The notes: a model not told the origin generated them from the sequence alone. A stretch of DNA of 64,000 nucleotides from Bacteroidia bacterium (GCA_022760475.1 JALEFZ010000005.1:62001-126000); one strand, 5' to 3'; positions 9,582 to 18,069 are shown, numbered from the stretch's first letter. Numbers and translations: made by a program.

Positions 9582-10283
9582 ATGAAACTTTTAAAAGGTA
9601 TTACACTTAGTCTTCTTGCTCTCCTTCTTAGTACACTCACTGTTTTTGCGCAAACCGATCCTATGTGTGAAGAAATCACCACCTGGTTTCAGGAAGAACG
9701 ATTTCTTATCACTGATCAAAACGATGATGCCCTTCTCTCAAGGGCTGAAATGGAGCGATTTGAGAATGAGTTTTCCTACTTTCTGGAGAGCAGGCACTTT
9801 GTCATTGCTGACCGTAACCAGGATGGATTACTGAGTTTCAATGAGATTCATGCCAAAAAGAATGCAGAGAAAGTATACCGCTTTCGCCAGGATCGTCGCA
9901 AACTGAGAGAGCTTAGCCGCGTACATCCTACACTGGCCCAAGCCAGCAACAAATACCTTAAGCAACGCCCTCAACTGGTCGTTTCATTGTTTAGCAACCT
10001 GATTTGGTTGAGAGAAAATCCTGAGCTGGCCGAAAAACTGTATAAAGATCGCCGTTGGACAGGGACCAATCCGGAAGTTCTGGTAGCCTTACACAGAAAC
10101 CTTCGCTGGATGGCTGCAAATCCTTCGGAGGCAGAAGCACTTTATAAAAACCGCAACGCTACCAGAAGACTGCCTGAGCTGTTGGGATGGAGAGCTGATC
10201 ATAAGGCCTTTATCAATCAGCACCCTCAGATTCAGAGATTTTATGAACAAGGATTTATTCCTGGTGGAATTGGAAGATTCTAG
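9582..10283 (+). CDS. Secreted EF-hand protein with C-terminal helical repeats
   Basis: 233 residues. A signal peptide ends at about residue 24 (LTVFAQ). Two EF-hand calcium loops follow: DQNDDALLSRAE (Ala replaces the usual Gly at loop position 6) and the canonical DRNQDGLLSFNE. The C-terminal half is helical and Arg/Trp/Tyr-rich, with a repeated pattern NP-x-x-AE-x-LYK-(D/N)-R seen at NPELAEKLYKDR and NPSEAEALYKNR and related LxxHP motifs. It is probably periplasmic and may sense or store Ca2+. The repeats are not a family I can name. It stands as a single gene with its own terminator. Confidence 0.8.
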   Translation: MKLLKGITLSLLALLLSTLTVFAQTDPMCEEITTWFQEERFLITDQNDDALLSRAEMERFENEFSYFLESRHFVIADRNQDGLLSFNEIHAKKNAEKVYRFRQDRRKLRELSRVHPTLAQASNKYLKQRPQLVVSLFSNLIWLRENPELAEKLYKDRRWTGTNPEVLVALHRNLRWMAANPSEAEALYKNRNATRRLPELLGWRADHKAFINQHPQIQRFYEQGFIPGGIGRF

Positions 10284-10314
10284 GTGTTTGAGAAAAATAT
10301 AGCAAAGAAGATAG

Positions 10315-10343
10315 AAACAGAAGGCCTTGGGTCTTCTGTTTTT
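10315..10343 (+). terminator. Intrinsic terminator
   Basis: AACAGAAG pairs with CTTCTGTT around a 9-nt loop, with a T-rich tail. It lies 32 bp after the EF-hand gene. Confidence 0.8.
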
Positions 10344-10402
10344 CTTTTATCCCAATGGATTTTATTTAGCTTTACGATCCCATTCGGGTATTACTCATCT
10401 TT

Positions 10403-10780
10403 ATGAAAGGGATGTTGTCATTTATAAAAGCTAGGCTAAAAAGCTTTGGATATGCTTTCAAGGGAATCTGGACATTGATCTCAAGTCAGACCAATGCCAA
10501 AATTCATCTGCTTGCAGTTGTGGTCATTACCGCTTTGGGCTTTTACCTAAACCTAAGCCCCACTGAATGGTGTTTGATTATCCTCTGTATGGCACTCGTC
10601 CTTATGGCAGAAGCCATCAATACTGCCATCGAGTTTCTTGTTGACTTGGTATCACCTGATTACCATCCGCTGGCAGGTAAAGCCAAGGATGTGGCCGCGG
10701 GAGCCGTATTGCTTTCTGTATTGATTTGCGGGCTAGTCTGGGGAATTATTTTCCTGCCTAAAATCTGGGTCTTATTTTAG
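10403..10780 (+). CDS. dgkA: Diacylglycerol kinase family protein (DgkA/UDPK type)
   Basis: 125 residues, the typical size of the small trimeric inner-membrane kinase. Three transmembrane helices are predicted. The catalytic signature AEAINTAIE, then VD, then AKDVAAGAVLL matches the DgkA family, with the Glu/Asn/Glu and Lys-Asp residues used for Mg-ATP binding. It phosphorylates diacylglycerol or undecaprenol, recycling lipid from envelope synthesis; the sequence alone does not separate these substrates. Convergent with rluB across a bidirectional hairpin. Confidence 0.93.
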   Translation: MKGMLSFIKARLKSFGYAFKGIWTLISSQTNAKIHLLAVVVITALGFYLNLSPTEWCLIILCMALVLMAEAINTAIEFLVDLVSPDYHPLAGKAKDVAAGAVLLSVLICGLVWGIIFLPKIWVLF

Positions 10781-10791
10781 AAATATCAATC

Positions 10792-10828
10792 AAAAAAGTC
10801 CACTCCAAATGAAGCGGACTTATTTTTT
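10792..10828. terminator. Bidirectional terminator between dgkA and rluB
   Basis: AAGTCC and GGACTT arms (extended by one C-G pair past an A-C mismatch) are flanked by A-run and T-run on opposite sides. Both strands therefore have a hairpin followed by U. Confidence 0.8.
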
Positions 10829-10847
10829 CTCAAGTAATTGAGGAGCA

Positions 10848-11705
10848 TCAGAGCATTTTTAACCAACCAATTTCCTGATCGGTCAATTCTCTCCATTTTC
10901 CTCTTGGAAGATTTTTCTTGGTAAGTGGGCCAACCATGACCCTATCCAGGGCAATTACAAAATATCCCAGATGGTCAAACATCCTTCTAACGATGCGATT
11001 TCGCCCAATGTGAATCTCTACACCTACATTATTGGGCTCCCTTCCATACACATAGTCGATTTTATCTACTTGCGCAGGCCCGTCCTCCAACTCAATGCCA
11101 TCCAAAAGCCTTTGCATGTCCTCTTCACGCATAGGCTTATCCAACCTAACATTGTAGATTTTTCTCACCTTGTGGGAGGGATGGGTCATTTTGGAAGTCA
11201 TCTCCCCATCATTGGTAAGGAGAAGAAGACCTGTCGTATTCCTGTCTAGCCTGCCTACCGGAAAGACCCTTTCCTGAGTGGCGTTATAAATTGCATCCAA
11301 AACGATCTTTCTTCCGAGAGGATCGTTCATGGTTGTCAACATGTTTTTTGGCTTGTTCAGAAGAATGTAGACGTAGTTTTGTGGAATCAGCCTTTTGCCG
11401 TCATATTCTACGACGTCATTCGCTGGGACTACTTTGACTCCCATTTCCTTTACAACCTCTCCGTTAACGGTAATTTTACCTGCTGCGATGAGATCATCTG
11501 CATTTCTCCTTGAGCAGACACCTGCCCTTGCTATGAAGCGGTTAAGCCTCATAGGTTCTTTTTCCAATTTTGCTTGGCGACTCGTCTCTCGACCCTCACC
11601 TTCTCCATCAGGTTTGGAGCGCACGATACGCTTCCGCTTCCTACGCCTTTTTGGGGGCTCACCCTCTGCAAACGGTTTGTTATGCTCGTTCAGTTCCTTC
11701 GACAT
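10848..11705 (-). CDS. rluB: RsuA/RluB/RluE/RluF-family pseudouridine synthase (probable RluB)
   Basis: 285 residues. The first 50 are a basic tail (RRRKRKR) likely to contact RNA. An S4 domain (52-105) starts MRLNRFIARAG. The synthase domain has the catalytic motif VGRLDRNTTGLLLL with nucleophile Asp154, and NRIVRRMFDHLG near the end. It converts a uridine in 23S rRNA to pseudouridine. The start overlaps the last 26 bp of scpB, the classic scpB-rluB arrangement, so the two are translationally coupled. This placement favours RluB over RluE or RsuA. Confidence 0.9.
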   Translation of the reverse strand: MSKELNEHNKPFAEGEPPKRRRKRKRIVRSKPDGEGEGRETSRQAKLEKEPMRLNRFIARAGVCSRRNADDLIAAGKITVNGEVVKEMGVKVVPANDVVEYDGKRLIPQNYVYILLNKPKNMLTTMNDPLGRKIVLDAIYNATQERVFPVGRLDRNTTGLLLLTNDGEMTSKMTHPSHKVRKIYNVRLDKPMREEDMQRLLDGIELEDGPAQVDKIDYVYGREPNNVGVEIHIGRNRIVRRMFDHLGYFVIALDRVMVGPLTKKNLPRGKWRELTDQEIGWLKML

Positions 11706-12366
11706 CCGTTGTGTTATTTTCCGTGGATTTGGCTACTTGTTCCATCTGGTGTTGTCTGAACATATCCAGGTGGTCCTCAGCCATCTCCTCAAATTCTTTT
11801 AGTTTAGGTAGATCAGTAATGTCTTTAATTCCAAAATACTGCATGAAAAATGGGCTGGTTGCATAAAGCAATGGCCTTCCCGGAGCTTCTGCCCTGCCTA
11901 CAATGCTCACAAGTTTTTTTTCAAGAAGCTTTTGCATGGCATAATCAGAACTAACTCCCCTGATAAATTCGATCTCAGCCTTGGTAATCGGCTGTCGGTA
12001 GGCAACGATAGAGAGGGTTTCCAAGGCTGCTTTCGAAAGTCTCTTATGATTTTTCTCTAGTACAGCCTGCTTTACGAATTTATGGAAGGGACGTTTCGTA
12101 AAAAATTGATAGCCCCCAGCTAGTGCCCTCACTTCGAATGGATAAAGTTCCGAAGTATATTTTTCAGTCAGTTGGATTAGTGCAGTTGTCAAGGCCTCAT
12201 CAAGTCCTGCCAAGTCGATCTGAACCTCTTCTCCGGTATCCGGGGAGGTTACAGTTACATCCATTAGGTCGCTTTGCTCACGCAAAAGGATGTCCTTCAG
12301 GAAATCAATGCTGACAGGCTGATCAGAGACAAATATGATTGCCTCGACAATTCTGCTCAAATTCAT
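11680..12366 (-). CDS. scpB: Segregation and condensation protein B
   Basis: 228 residues. Two winged-helix domains are recognisable: MNLSRIVEAIIFVSDQPVS at the start and the conserved AALETLSIVAYRQPITKAEIEFIRGV near residue 110-135, then GRAEAPGRPLLYATSPFFMQYFG. ScpB dimers bind ScpA and SMC in the condensin complex for chromosome segregation. The C-terminal tail is acidic and not conserved. It is the first gene of an scpB-rluB operon and has a near-perfect promoter that places +1 at or next to the ATG. No scpA lies in this window. Confidence 0.95.
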   Translation of the reverse strand: MNLSRIVEAIIFVSDQPVSIDFLKDILLREQSDLMDVTVTSPDTGEEVQIDLAGLDEALTTALIQLTEKYTSELYPFEVRALAGGYQFFTKRPFHKFVKQAVLEKNHKRLSKAALETLSIVAYRQPITKAEIEFIRGVSSDYAMQKLLEKKLVSIVGRAEAPGRPLLYATSPFFMQYFGIKDITDLPKLKEFEEMAEDHLDMFRQHQMEQVAKSTENNTTDVEGTERA

Positions 12367-12370
12367 ACTG

Positions 12371-12402
12371 CAAAATTACTATTGTGCTTTCATTACTACA
12401 AA
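12371..12402 (-). promoter_or_regulatory. scpB promoter (TTTG-N20-TAATTTTG), predicting a leaderless mRNA
   Basis: On the minus strand TTTG (12402-12399) is followed after exactly 20 bp by TAATTTTG (12378-12371), matching the Bacteroidota primary-sigma consensus TTTG-N19/21-TAnnTTTG. The scpB ATG begins only 4 bp after the -10 box. That leaves no room for an ordinary 5' leader. Confidence 0.75.
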
Positions 12403-12509
12403 TCCTAAGTCATTCAATCCATAAAGAATTCATATAATCTTCTTAATCTTTGTTTAGATCTGCTGCTATTCCCAATTTTGGTCTAAAATTCGATTTGACT
12501 AAAAGCCAT

Positions 12510-12535
12510 AAAAAATGCCACCCCTAAAGGGTGGC
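12510..12535 (-). terminator. Intrinsic terminator of the DUF1573 gene
   Basis: On the minus strand GCCACCC pairs with GGGTGGC around a 5-nt loop, followed by a run of T after one A. It lies 33 bp past the stop codon. Confidence 0.85.
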
Positions 12536-12567
12536 TCAGGCTGCAAAAATTGCTCTTGTGCAGGTTC

Positions 12568-12996
12568 TTACTTCAATCCCTTGCTGGCTTCGACCTCTCC
12601 TTTAAATCTAAGAAGGGTAGGAGAGCTTCCATTTACGAAGAACACACTAACCGTTTTGTTGAAATGACCTGCACTTTTTCCTTTATAAGAAGCGCTAACA
12701 AAAGCCTTTTCTCCTGGAGCAATGAGCGTTTTGGAATAATCTACTCCCGTACATCCACAAGATGGCTTTACCCTTTCTATCCTGATAGCCTCTTTTCCTT
12801 TGTTTACAAAGGAGTAGTTTAGGGTAACTTCCTCTCCAATTTCAATAATTCCGGCATCCTTGCTTTGGGTTTCCCACTCTACCGCAATTTCAGAGGATGA
12901 AACAAGGGCAAAGGGAGTTTCCTTCATTTCAAAGCTCTGGCCGAAGGCAGTTGTAAATGCAAATGCCAAGCTGAATACAATAACTAATGGTTTCAT
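12568..12996 (-). CDS. Secreted DUF1573 protein
   Basis: 142 residues with a signal peptide (about 1-19, ending TTAFGQ). The DUF1573 core (about 45-135) is an Ig-like fold with the conserved FVNKGKEAIRIERVKPSCGCTG stretch near residues 65-87 (SCGC motif) and IAPGEKAFVSASY. DUF1573 proteins are abundant in Bacteroidota and exported; their molecular role is unknown. The CGC cysteine pair could bind metal or form a disulfide. It is a single gene with its own terminator and an unusual promoter carrying two palindromes, so it is probably tightly regulated. Confidence 0.9.
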   Translation of the reverse strand: MKPLVIVFSLAFAFTTAFGQSFEMKETPFALVSSSEIAVEWETQSKDAGIIEIGEEVTLNYSFVNKGKEAIRIERVKPSCGCTGVDYSKTLIAPGEKAFVSASYKGKSAGHFNKTVSVFFVNGSSPTLLRFKGEVEASKGLK

Positions 12997-13030
12997 AATG
13001 CTGACTAATTTGTATGATTTTAATTTGATA

Positions 13031-13075
13031 CAAGTATAACTAAGAGATTAGTTATAATCAACTAAGATTTTAGTT
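13031..13075 (-). promoter_or_regulatory. DUF1573-gene promoter overlapped by two identical palindromic operators
   Basis: The minus strand has TTG (13061-13059), 20 bp, then TATACTTG (13038-13031), a close match to the Bacteroidota promoter. Two palindromes with the same half-sites, AACTAA-N4-TTAGTT, sit at 13038-13053 and 13060-13075, with centres 22 bp apart. The first extends to 9-bp arms (13035-13056). They cover the spacer/-10 and the -33 respectively, the place expected for a repressor. Confidence 0.65.
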
Positions 13076-13129
13076 CAAGCTCTTTGTTTATTGCTTATTT
13101 CTAGAATATTACTTGTAAATATCTGATTA

Positions 13130-14653
13130 TTAATGGATTATTCTCTTGTGGATTTTTATGGAGTCTGCGGGGTTTAATCGAATGAATACAGAATCGACTT
13201 CAAATTGGTCAAGGTAATTTTTCATGAAGGGGTAATTCCTGATGGGAAACTTGCCATAAGCCTTGAATCCAGCTGGCTGGGTATCTATGATATATAAAGG
13301 AGGATGGGATTTAAAATCTGCTGCCAGGCTGTCCCAACTTCCTGGGACAATGGCATATCGGGTATCAGGCTTTGCTTCGTTACTGGCTGGGAGGTGGCCA
13401 CTTAGCGGGTTGCAAAAGCTAAACCTGCTGGCAGGTCGACTGTCGGATAAGAGATAAATCTCAGGCGAAAAACCCCAAACAAATATCCTTTCATCTTTTT
13501 CTAGCCTGGATTGGAGGTACTGGGATACTTCTAGGTATTCACTGATAGAGGGATCATTTCCCAACATGTGTTTATGCCTTTGGAAGAGGTATGCCAACTG
13601 TCCTGCCATCAAGAGAGCGATCAGGGGCATGAATGTTTTGACCAGGATAGACTCCCTTTGGAAATATTTATTTCTCTCTGCAAGCAATGCCCCTCCCCAT
13701 ATGGATAAAGGAGTCAGAAAGGGAATCAGGTAATGACCAAACGCTCTTCCTCCTGCCAGGGCTTCCATCAACGAAAAAATCATCCATATTAACAGTAGGA
13801 GTTTCCGGCTGTCAAATTGTTTGGCCTTAAATTGTAGCAGGGAAATGAAACCCAGGATCCCAAGAGGAAAGACTATCCAGTTTTGAAGGGCAAAAGATCC
13901 CAGAAGCTTTGCATTGTTTAATAATCTCTCCGGGACAGACAGTTCGGGTATATAGTATTGGGTGTTATAGGTAAGTGCATAGAATATAAGGTCTTCGAGG
14001 GCATTTCCCTTCCAAAATAGCAGCACAAAAACTCCGGGCAGTACGAATGTTCCTATTCCCAATTGAATAGTGAAGCCTAATTTTTGAGTGAATTTTCCTT
14101 TTTGGAGCCAAATTCCAAGAGTCAGTGCCACAGCATCAAGTGCTGCAACCTGTTTGGAGGAAATGGCCATGCCTAGCAGAAGTCCAGCCAACAGATACTT
14201 AAAAGGAGATTTCCATTTGCAGAAGACTAGCCAGGCAGATACCACTGAGATGCTCAAAAGCCATTCGGTATGAGCTGCCAGTCCTTCTGTAAAATAAAGA
14301 CAGGATGAAAAAAGGGCATAAATCAAAGCTGACCAAGAGGCATGTTCTTCATTTTTCCACCAAATGAAGGCCAATTTGTAAACCAGAAAGCAAAGGATGA
14401 GATGGAGAATAAGGTAGGAAATATGGATGGCCCACATATTTGATTGACCTGCGACGGAAAATACGGCCGCGTAAAAATAATAAGTCAGAGGACCCCGATG
14501 GTCTATGGCATCGCGGTAGGGAAGTTGGCCATGGAGGATTTCGTTTGCTGCAACTGCCGAAACAGCTTCGTCGACGCTAAAAAAAGAAATGTGCAAAAAA
14601 GGTATGCGAGCTAACATCACTATCAAGAGAGAAAGCCAAAATCTTTTTTTCAT
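13130..14653 (-). CDS. GT-C (ArnT/PMT-like, family 39-type) membrane glycosyltransferase
   Basis: 507 residues with about ten transmembrane helices. The first extracytoplasmic loop has FSVDEAVSAVAANEILHGQLPYRD followed by DHRGPLTYYFYA; the Asp-Glu pair (about 28-29) is the acidic signature of GT-C enzymes that use polyprenyl-phosphate sugars. The soluble C-terminal 120 residues contain FVWGFSPEIYLLSDSRPASRF, common in Bacteroidota members of this group. It probably transfers a sugar from a lipid carrier in the periplasmic leaflet. The acceptor is unknown, and no polysaccharide cluster surrounds it. Confidence 0.8.
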   Translation of the reverse strand: MKKRFWLSLLIVMLARIPFLHISFFSVDEAVSAVAANEILHGQLPYRDAIDHRGPLTYYFYAAVFSVAGQSNMWAIHISYLILHLILCFLVYKLAFIWWKNEEHASWSALIYALFSSCLYFTEGLAAHTEWLLSISVVSAWLVFCKWKSPFKYLLAGLLLGMAISSKQVAALDAVALTLGIWLQKGKFTQKLGFTIQLGIGTFVLPGVFVLLFWKGNALEDLIFYALTYNTQYYIPELSVPERLLNNAKLLGSFALQNWIVFPLGILGFISLLQFKAKQFDSRKLLLLIWMIFSLMEALAGGRAFGHYLIPFLTPLSIWGGALLAERNKYFQRESILVKTFMPLIALLMAGQLAYLFQRHKHMLGNDPSISEYLEVSQYLQSRLEKDERIFVWGFSPEIYLLSDSRPASRFSFCNPLSGHLPASNEAKPDTRYAIVPGSWDSLAADFKSHPPLYIIDTQPAGFKAYGKFPIRNYPFMKNYLDQFEVDSVFIRLNPADSIKIHKRIIH

Positions 14654-15062
14654 CCTTTTCTGTCAAATTGTGGAAGAAGTCAAATATACTCAAAACGAAG
14701 GAGTCGGTTTAAATGGTTCATCCTTGGGAATAAATGGTTCATTTCAAGGAGTCAATGTAACAATATGATGTCGAACTTGTGATTCATTTGTCGTTTAATC
14801 CGAAAATTAGTTAAATTTTAATAGAAAAATTTATGTTGCAAAGTGCTGTAAATCATACATTTATAAGTTCATTTTTTCTTTCATTCTTTCAAATAAATCT
14901 TTTCACTGTAAATAACCATTCATCCCCAAAAACCCTGATTCAAGTCTGAATAATTATCCATTCGGAACTATCCCTATGCCATTGCCCGCTCTCATTCGTC
15001 ATATTTGTAACGTCGAAAGAAAACAAACCCAAACCAACTTTAAAACCTTAAAACCTATTATC
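14654..15062. other. 409-bp divergent intergenic region
   Basis: The left 100 bp hold the glycosyltransferase promoter and its direct repeats. The remaining 300 bp are very AT-rich, and an ATG at 14976 in frame with the next gene is unlikely to be used because it would place 29 residues before the signal peptide. A CATATTTG sequence near 15000 is a weak -10 candidate for the T9SS protein gene. Confidence 0.5.
14681..14742 (-). promoter_or_regulatory. Glycosyltransferase promoter with upstream 21-bp-spaced direct repeats
   Basis: The minus strand carries TATATTTG (14688-14681), an exact TAnnTTTG box 27 bp before the ATG, with a weak TTTA 21 bp upstream. Immediately upstream lie two identical copies of AAATGGTTCAT (plus-strand reading) at 14711-14721 and 14732-14742, a 21-bp period. 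An outer pair, AAGGAGTC at 14698-14705 and 14746-14753, brackets them. The position fits an activator bound next to RNA polymerase. Confidence 0.55.
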
Positions 15063-16322
15063 ATGAAAAACTTTATCACTTTCGTAATCACCTTCTTTTT
15101 CCTACTTTCTCTTCACGCACAAAAGACTTTTATCAGCAACGGAAACTCAGCAGACTGGACTTCAACAGCAGCCTGGACCATGGAGAATGGAACTCCCGCC
15201 ACCACCATTCCTGGAGAGAATGACCACATCATCATTAAGAATTACATCTCACTTGAGCTAGCACAAACTTATGTGCACTATGGAAACATCAACGTCATGG
15301 GAAATGGGCTTCTTCAAATCAGAAGTGCTGAAAAAGGCAACGGAGGATTCGTATTCGGAGGCAGAGAGATGAATGTTTACGGCTTCCTTTTCTCTTCTTC
15401 CAACTTCTCTCAGGTAAAAATGAGAAATGGTAAGAAAGGCTTGATCATCCTTCACGAAACAGCTACCATGAATTACTCCGCTAACTTTTCATTGCTAGGA
15501 GGTCTTATCCTTGAGTCAAGCGCATGTGGAGCTACTGTAATCGAAGGGGATCTTATCCTTCAAAATGAGGAGGCGTTCATTTGTGGCGAAGGAAACATCA
15601 TGGTAGGTGGAAAACTAAGAGTTTTTGGAAACGAAGGACAAGAGTTCGGAGAGGTGCTTACGGAAGACATTTTCTCTAAAAACTCTTGTGAGCAGATCAG
15701 AATCCATAAAAACACTGAGAATTGTGATGCAAATACAAATGCAGTTGCAGGACTTGCCCAGCACTTTGACTTCATCGGAATTGAAAACATGCAGGTTGAA
15801 GAAAGAGCAACTGGTGTTACAATCACATGGGAAAGCGTTGCCTCTACCCTTACCAAAACTTTCACAGTAGAAAGATCTATCGATGGCCGCATCTTCGAAG
15901 CTATTGCATCTATTGAAAATGTAGAGACTGAATTGTTCGAAGTACTTGATCAGCAGCCTGTACAGGTTAAAAGCTACTACAGAATTCGTCAGACCCTAAA
16001 CTCAGGGCACCCTGTATACTCTGATGTGAAGGTCTACGACCCACGTGCAGAGATCATGGAGACTACTCAGGTGAATCTTTTCCCTAACAACATCACCAGC
16101 GGTGAAACTATCCACATCGAAACTTCCAGAGTTGAGGATGTATACAACGCAACAGTTGAGCTTCGCACCCTAAGCGGTCAGACTTTGAAGACTGAGCTTG
16201 TGCCTGTGTCTTCAAATGGAAAAATCTACAAAGACATGCAGGTTAACCAGAACCCTGGAATGTACCTTTTGATCCTACGTGTAGGTCAGGAAGTAATCAC
16301 CAAGAAAATCCAGTTGCGCTAA
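15063..16322 (+). CDS. Secreted T9SS type A sorting-domain protein
   Basis: 419 residues from the ATG at 15063, chosen because it gives a clean signal peptide (MKNFITFVITFF to LHAQ). Residues 25-200 look like a beta-helix or G8-like domain with repeated short strands and glycines (VYGFLFSSS, LLGGLILESSACGATVIEGDLILQNEEAFICGEGN near 145-180). About 240-320 is an Fn3-like segment (VTITWESVASTLTKTFTVERS). The last 85 residues are a T9SS type A sorting domain (LFPNNITSGETIHIE to IQLR). Codons are unusually rich in C-ending forms (aac, atc, ttc) compared with neighbours, suggesting high expression. Probably a surface protein; function unknown. Confidence 0.82.
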   Translation: MKNFITFVITFFFLLSLHAQKTFISNGNSADWTSTAAWTMENGTPATTIPGENDHIIIKNYISLELAQTYVHYGNINVMGNGLLQIRSAEKGNGGFVFGGREMNVYGFLFSSSNFSQVKMRNGKKGLIILHETATMNYSANFSLLGGLILESSACGATVIEGDLILQNEEAFICGEGNIMVGGKLRVFGNEGQEFGEVLTEDIFSKNSCEQIRIHKNTENCDANTNAVAGLAQHFDFIGIENMQVEERATGVTITWESVASTLTKTFTVERSIDGRIFEAIASIENVETELFEVLDQQPVQVKSYYRIRQTLNSGHPVYSDVKVYDPRAEIMETTQVNLFPNNITSGETIHIETSRVEDVYNATVELRTLSGQTLKTELVPVSSNGKIYKDMQVNQNPGMYLLILRVGQEVITKKIQLR

Positions 16323-16372
16323 ACCAGAAAGAAAAATTGTATTAGAATAGGTTTTTTTAAGGTTGTTTGGTT

Positions 16373-16401
16373 GCAGCTACCCCTCAGGGTAGCTGCTTTT
16401 T
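16373..16401 (+). terminator. Intrinsic terminator
   Basis: GCAGCTACCC pairs perfectly with GGGTAGCTGC around CTCA, with five T after. It follows the T9SS protein gene and separates it from nuoM. Confidence 0.9.
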
Positions 16402-16485
16402 GTTTGTAGCTCTCTATCAAAAGAAGTAGCATTAATTTAAAGAAAGCCCTAACTTGCCGCCCGAGGTTATAAAAGTCCTTTAGGC

Positions 16486-18069
16486 ATGAACAATGAGACC
16501 CTCTCTATCCTGCTAAATGTAGGAATTTTCGCTCCCCTTGCAGGAGCAGTATTGGTAGCTATATTCAATGAAAGGCAAGCCAAACTTATGGCGCTGCTTG
16601 CCATGGTCATTTCCCTGGTACTTGGTATTGCAATTACCGCTAATGTAGGAATGGCTGAAGATGCTTCTTCACTCATGACGAATGGCTACTATGGTTTTCA
16701 GGATATAAAATGGTTTGGACTGGAAGGTTATGACATCAGCTACCAGGTTGGTGTGGATGGCATTTCAGCATTTATGTTGCTATTGACCATCGCCCTTTTC
16801 CCTTTGCTTGTAATTTATGGCTGGGGAAGAGAGAAAAAGCAGGCCAAACTGTTCTATGTTATGTTGTTGCTTCTGGAAACGGGGCTTTTGGGCTTCTTCG
16901 TATCCCTGGATATGATGCTCTTCTATGTCTTTTTCGAATTGGTTCTTATTCCATCCAGCTTTCTTATTGGAATCTGGGGGAATGAAAATAGAGGTGAAGC
17001 AGCACTTAAATTCTTCATTTACACCCTTCTGGGATCTTTGTTGATGCTGGTAGGCATCATTTATATGGGGATCTATGCTGGCGAAGCTTCAGGCATGTCA
17101 ATTACCACTGATTACTTCGCCATTCAGGATGCCATCCAGTCTGGAGAGCTTCCTGCCTTTGCCGCACAAGCTCAATGGTGGTTGTTACTGGTCTTTGCGA
17201 TCAGCTTCTCGATAAAAGCTCCTGTTTTTCCTCTTCATACATGGCAGGCTCAAGCCTACGCCGAAAGTTCTACCGAAGGGACTGTCATCCTAGCTGCCTT
17301 GCTTTCCAAAATGGGAGCTTATGGCTTCTTGAGGTTCTGCTTACCTCTTTTCCCGGAAGCAATTCCTTCTTTTACTTCAATCATGGCAATCCTGGGGGTT
17401 ATTGGAATCATTTATGGTGCCTACATGGCTACTGTACAGAATGACCTCAAAAAACTATTGGCCTATTCATCCCTATCCCATATGGGCTTCATTATACTGG
17501 GAATATTTGCAGTAAACTTTGTTTCTGTTTCAGGAGCCGTTTACCAAATGCTAGCCCACGGTGTTTCGACAGCTGCTCTTTTCCTTTTGGTTGATATGCT
17601 GGAGAGGAGGTATGGTAGCCGAATGATATCTGATTACCGAGGCCTGGCAAAGATTGCTCCTACATTTACAGCGATTTTCATGATAAGCGTTCTGGCTTCT
17701 GTAGGCCTACCAGGCTTGAGCGGTTTTGTAGGTGAATTCATGATCATGACCGGTGCTTTTGAGTCATCCTTCATTGGAAAAGGAATCACCATATTTGCTG
17801 CTATTGGAGTCGTATTGGCAGCCATTTACCTTCTGAATATGTTCAGAAATGTGATGTTTGGAAACCTTAAGGAGGATCTAGGTGAGTTTGCAAAGCCTGA
17901 CTCGAGAGAAAGATGGGTCTTGATCCCTATGGTGCTATTCATGTTCTGGTTGGGATTGTATGCCACTCCATTCTTGAAGCCTATCAATCAGGGAACAGAA
18001 AATCTATTGAAAAATGCTCCACAGGTAACGGTAGTTGACAATTCCCACTCAGAAGGAGATAATCACTGA
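16486..18069 (+). CDS. nuoM: NADH-quinone oxidoreductase subunit M
   Basis: 527 residues, about 14 transmembrane helices, an antiporter-like proton-pumping subunit of complex I. Key residues are present: Glu151 in FFELVLIPSSF, Lys244 in FSIKAPVFPLHTWQ, Lys275 in LLSKMGAYG, and the late Glu in GLPGLSGFVGEFMIM. All match NuoM rather than NuoL or NuoN. It stands alone between a T9SS protein gene and a convergent TetR gene, with no other nuo gene adjacent; nuoN is 21 kb downstream. It might be the working subunit with scattered nuo genes, or an extra copy. Confidence 0.93.
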   Translation: MNNETLSILLNVGIFAPLAGAVLVAIFNERQAKLMALLAMVISLVLGIAITANVGMAEDASSLMTNGYYGFQDIKWFGLEGYDISYQVGVDGISAFMLLLTIALFPLLVIYGWGREKKQAKLFYVMLLLLETGLLGFFVSLDMMLFYVFFELVLIPSSFLIGIWGNENRGEAALKFFIYTLLGSLLMLVGIIYMGIYAGEASGMSITTDYFAIQDAIQSGELPAFAAQAQWWLLLVFAISFSIKAPVFPLHTWQAQAYAESSTEGTVILAALLSKMGAYGFLRFCLPLFPEAIPSFTSIMAILGVIGIIYGAYMATVQNDLKKLLAYSSLSHMGFIILGIFAVNFVSVSGAVYQMLAHGVSTAALFLLVDMLERRYGSRMISDYRGLAKIAPTFTAIFMISVLASVGLPGLSGFVGEFMIMTGAFESSFIGKGITIFAAIGVVLAAIYLLNMFRNVMFGNLKEDLGEFAKPDSRERWVLIPMVLFMFWLGLYATPFLKPINQGTENLLKNAPQVTVVDNSHSEGDNH

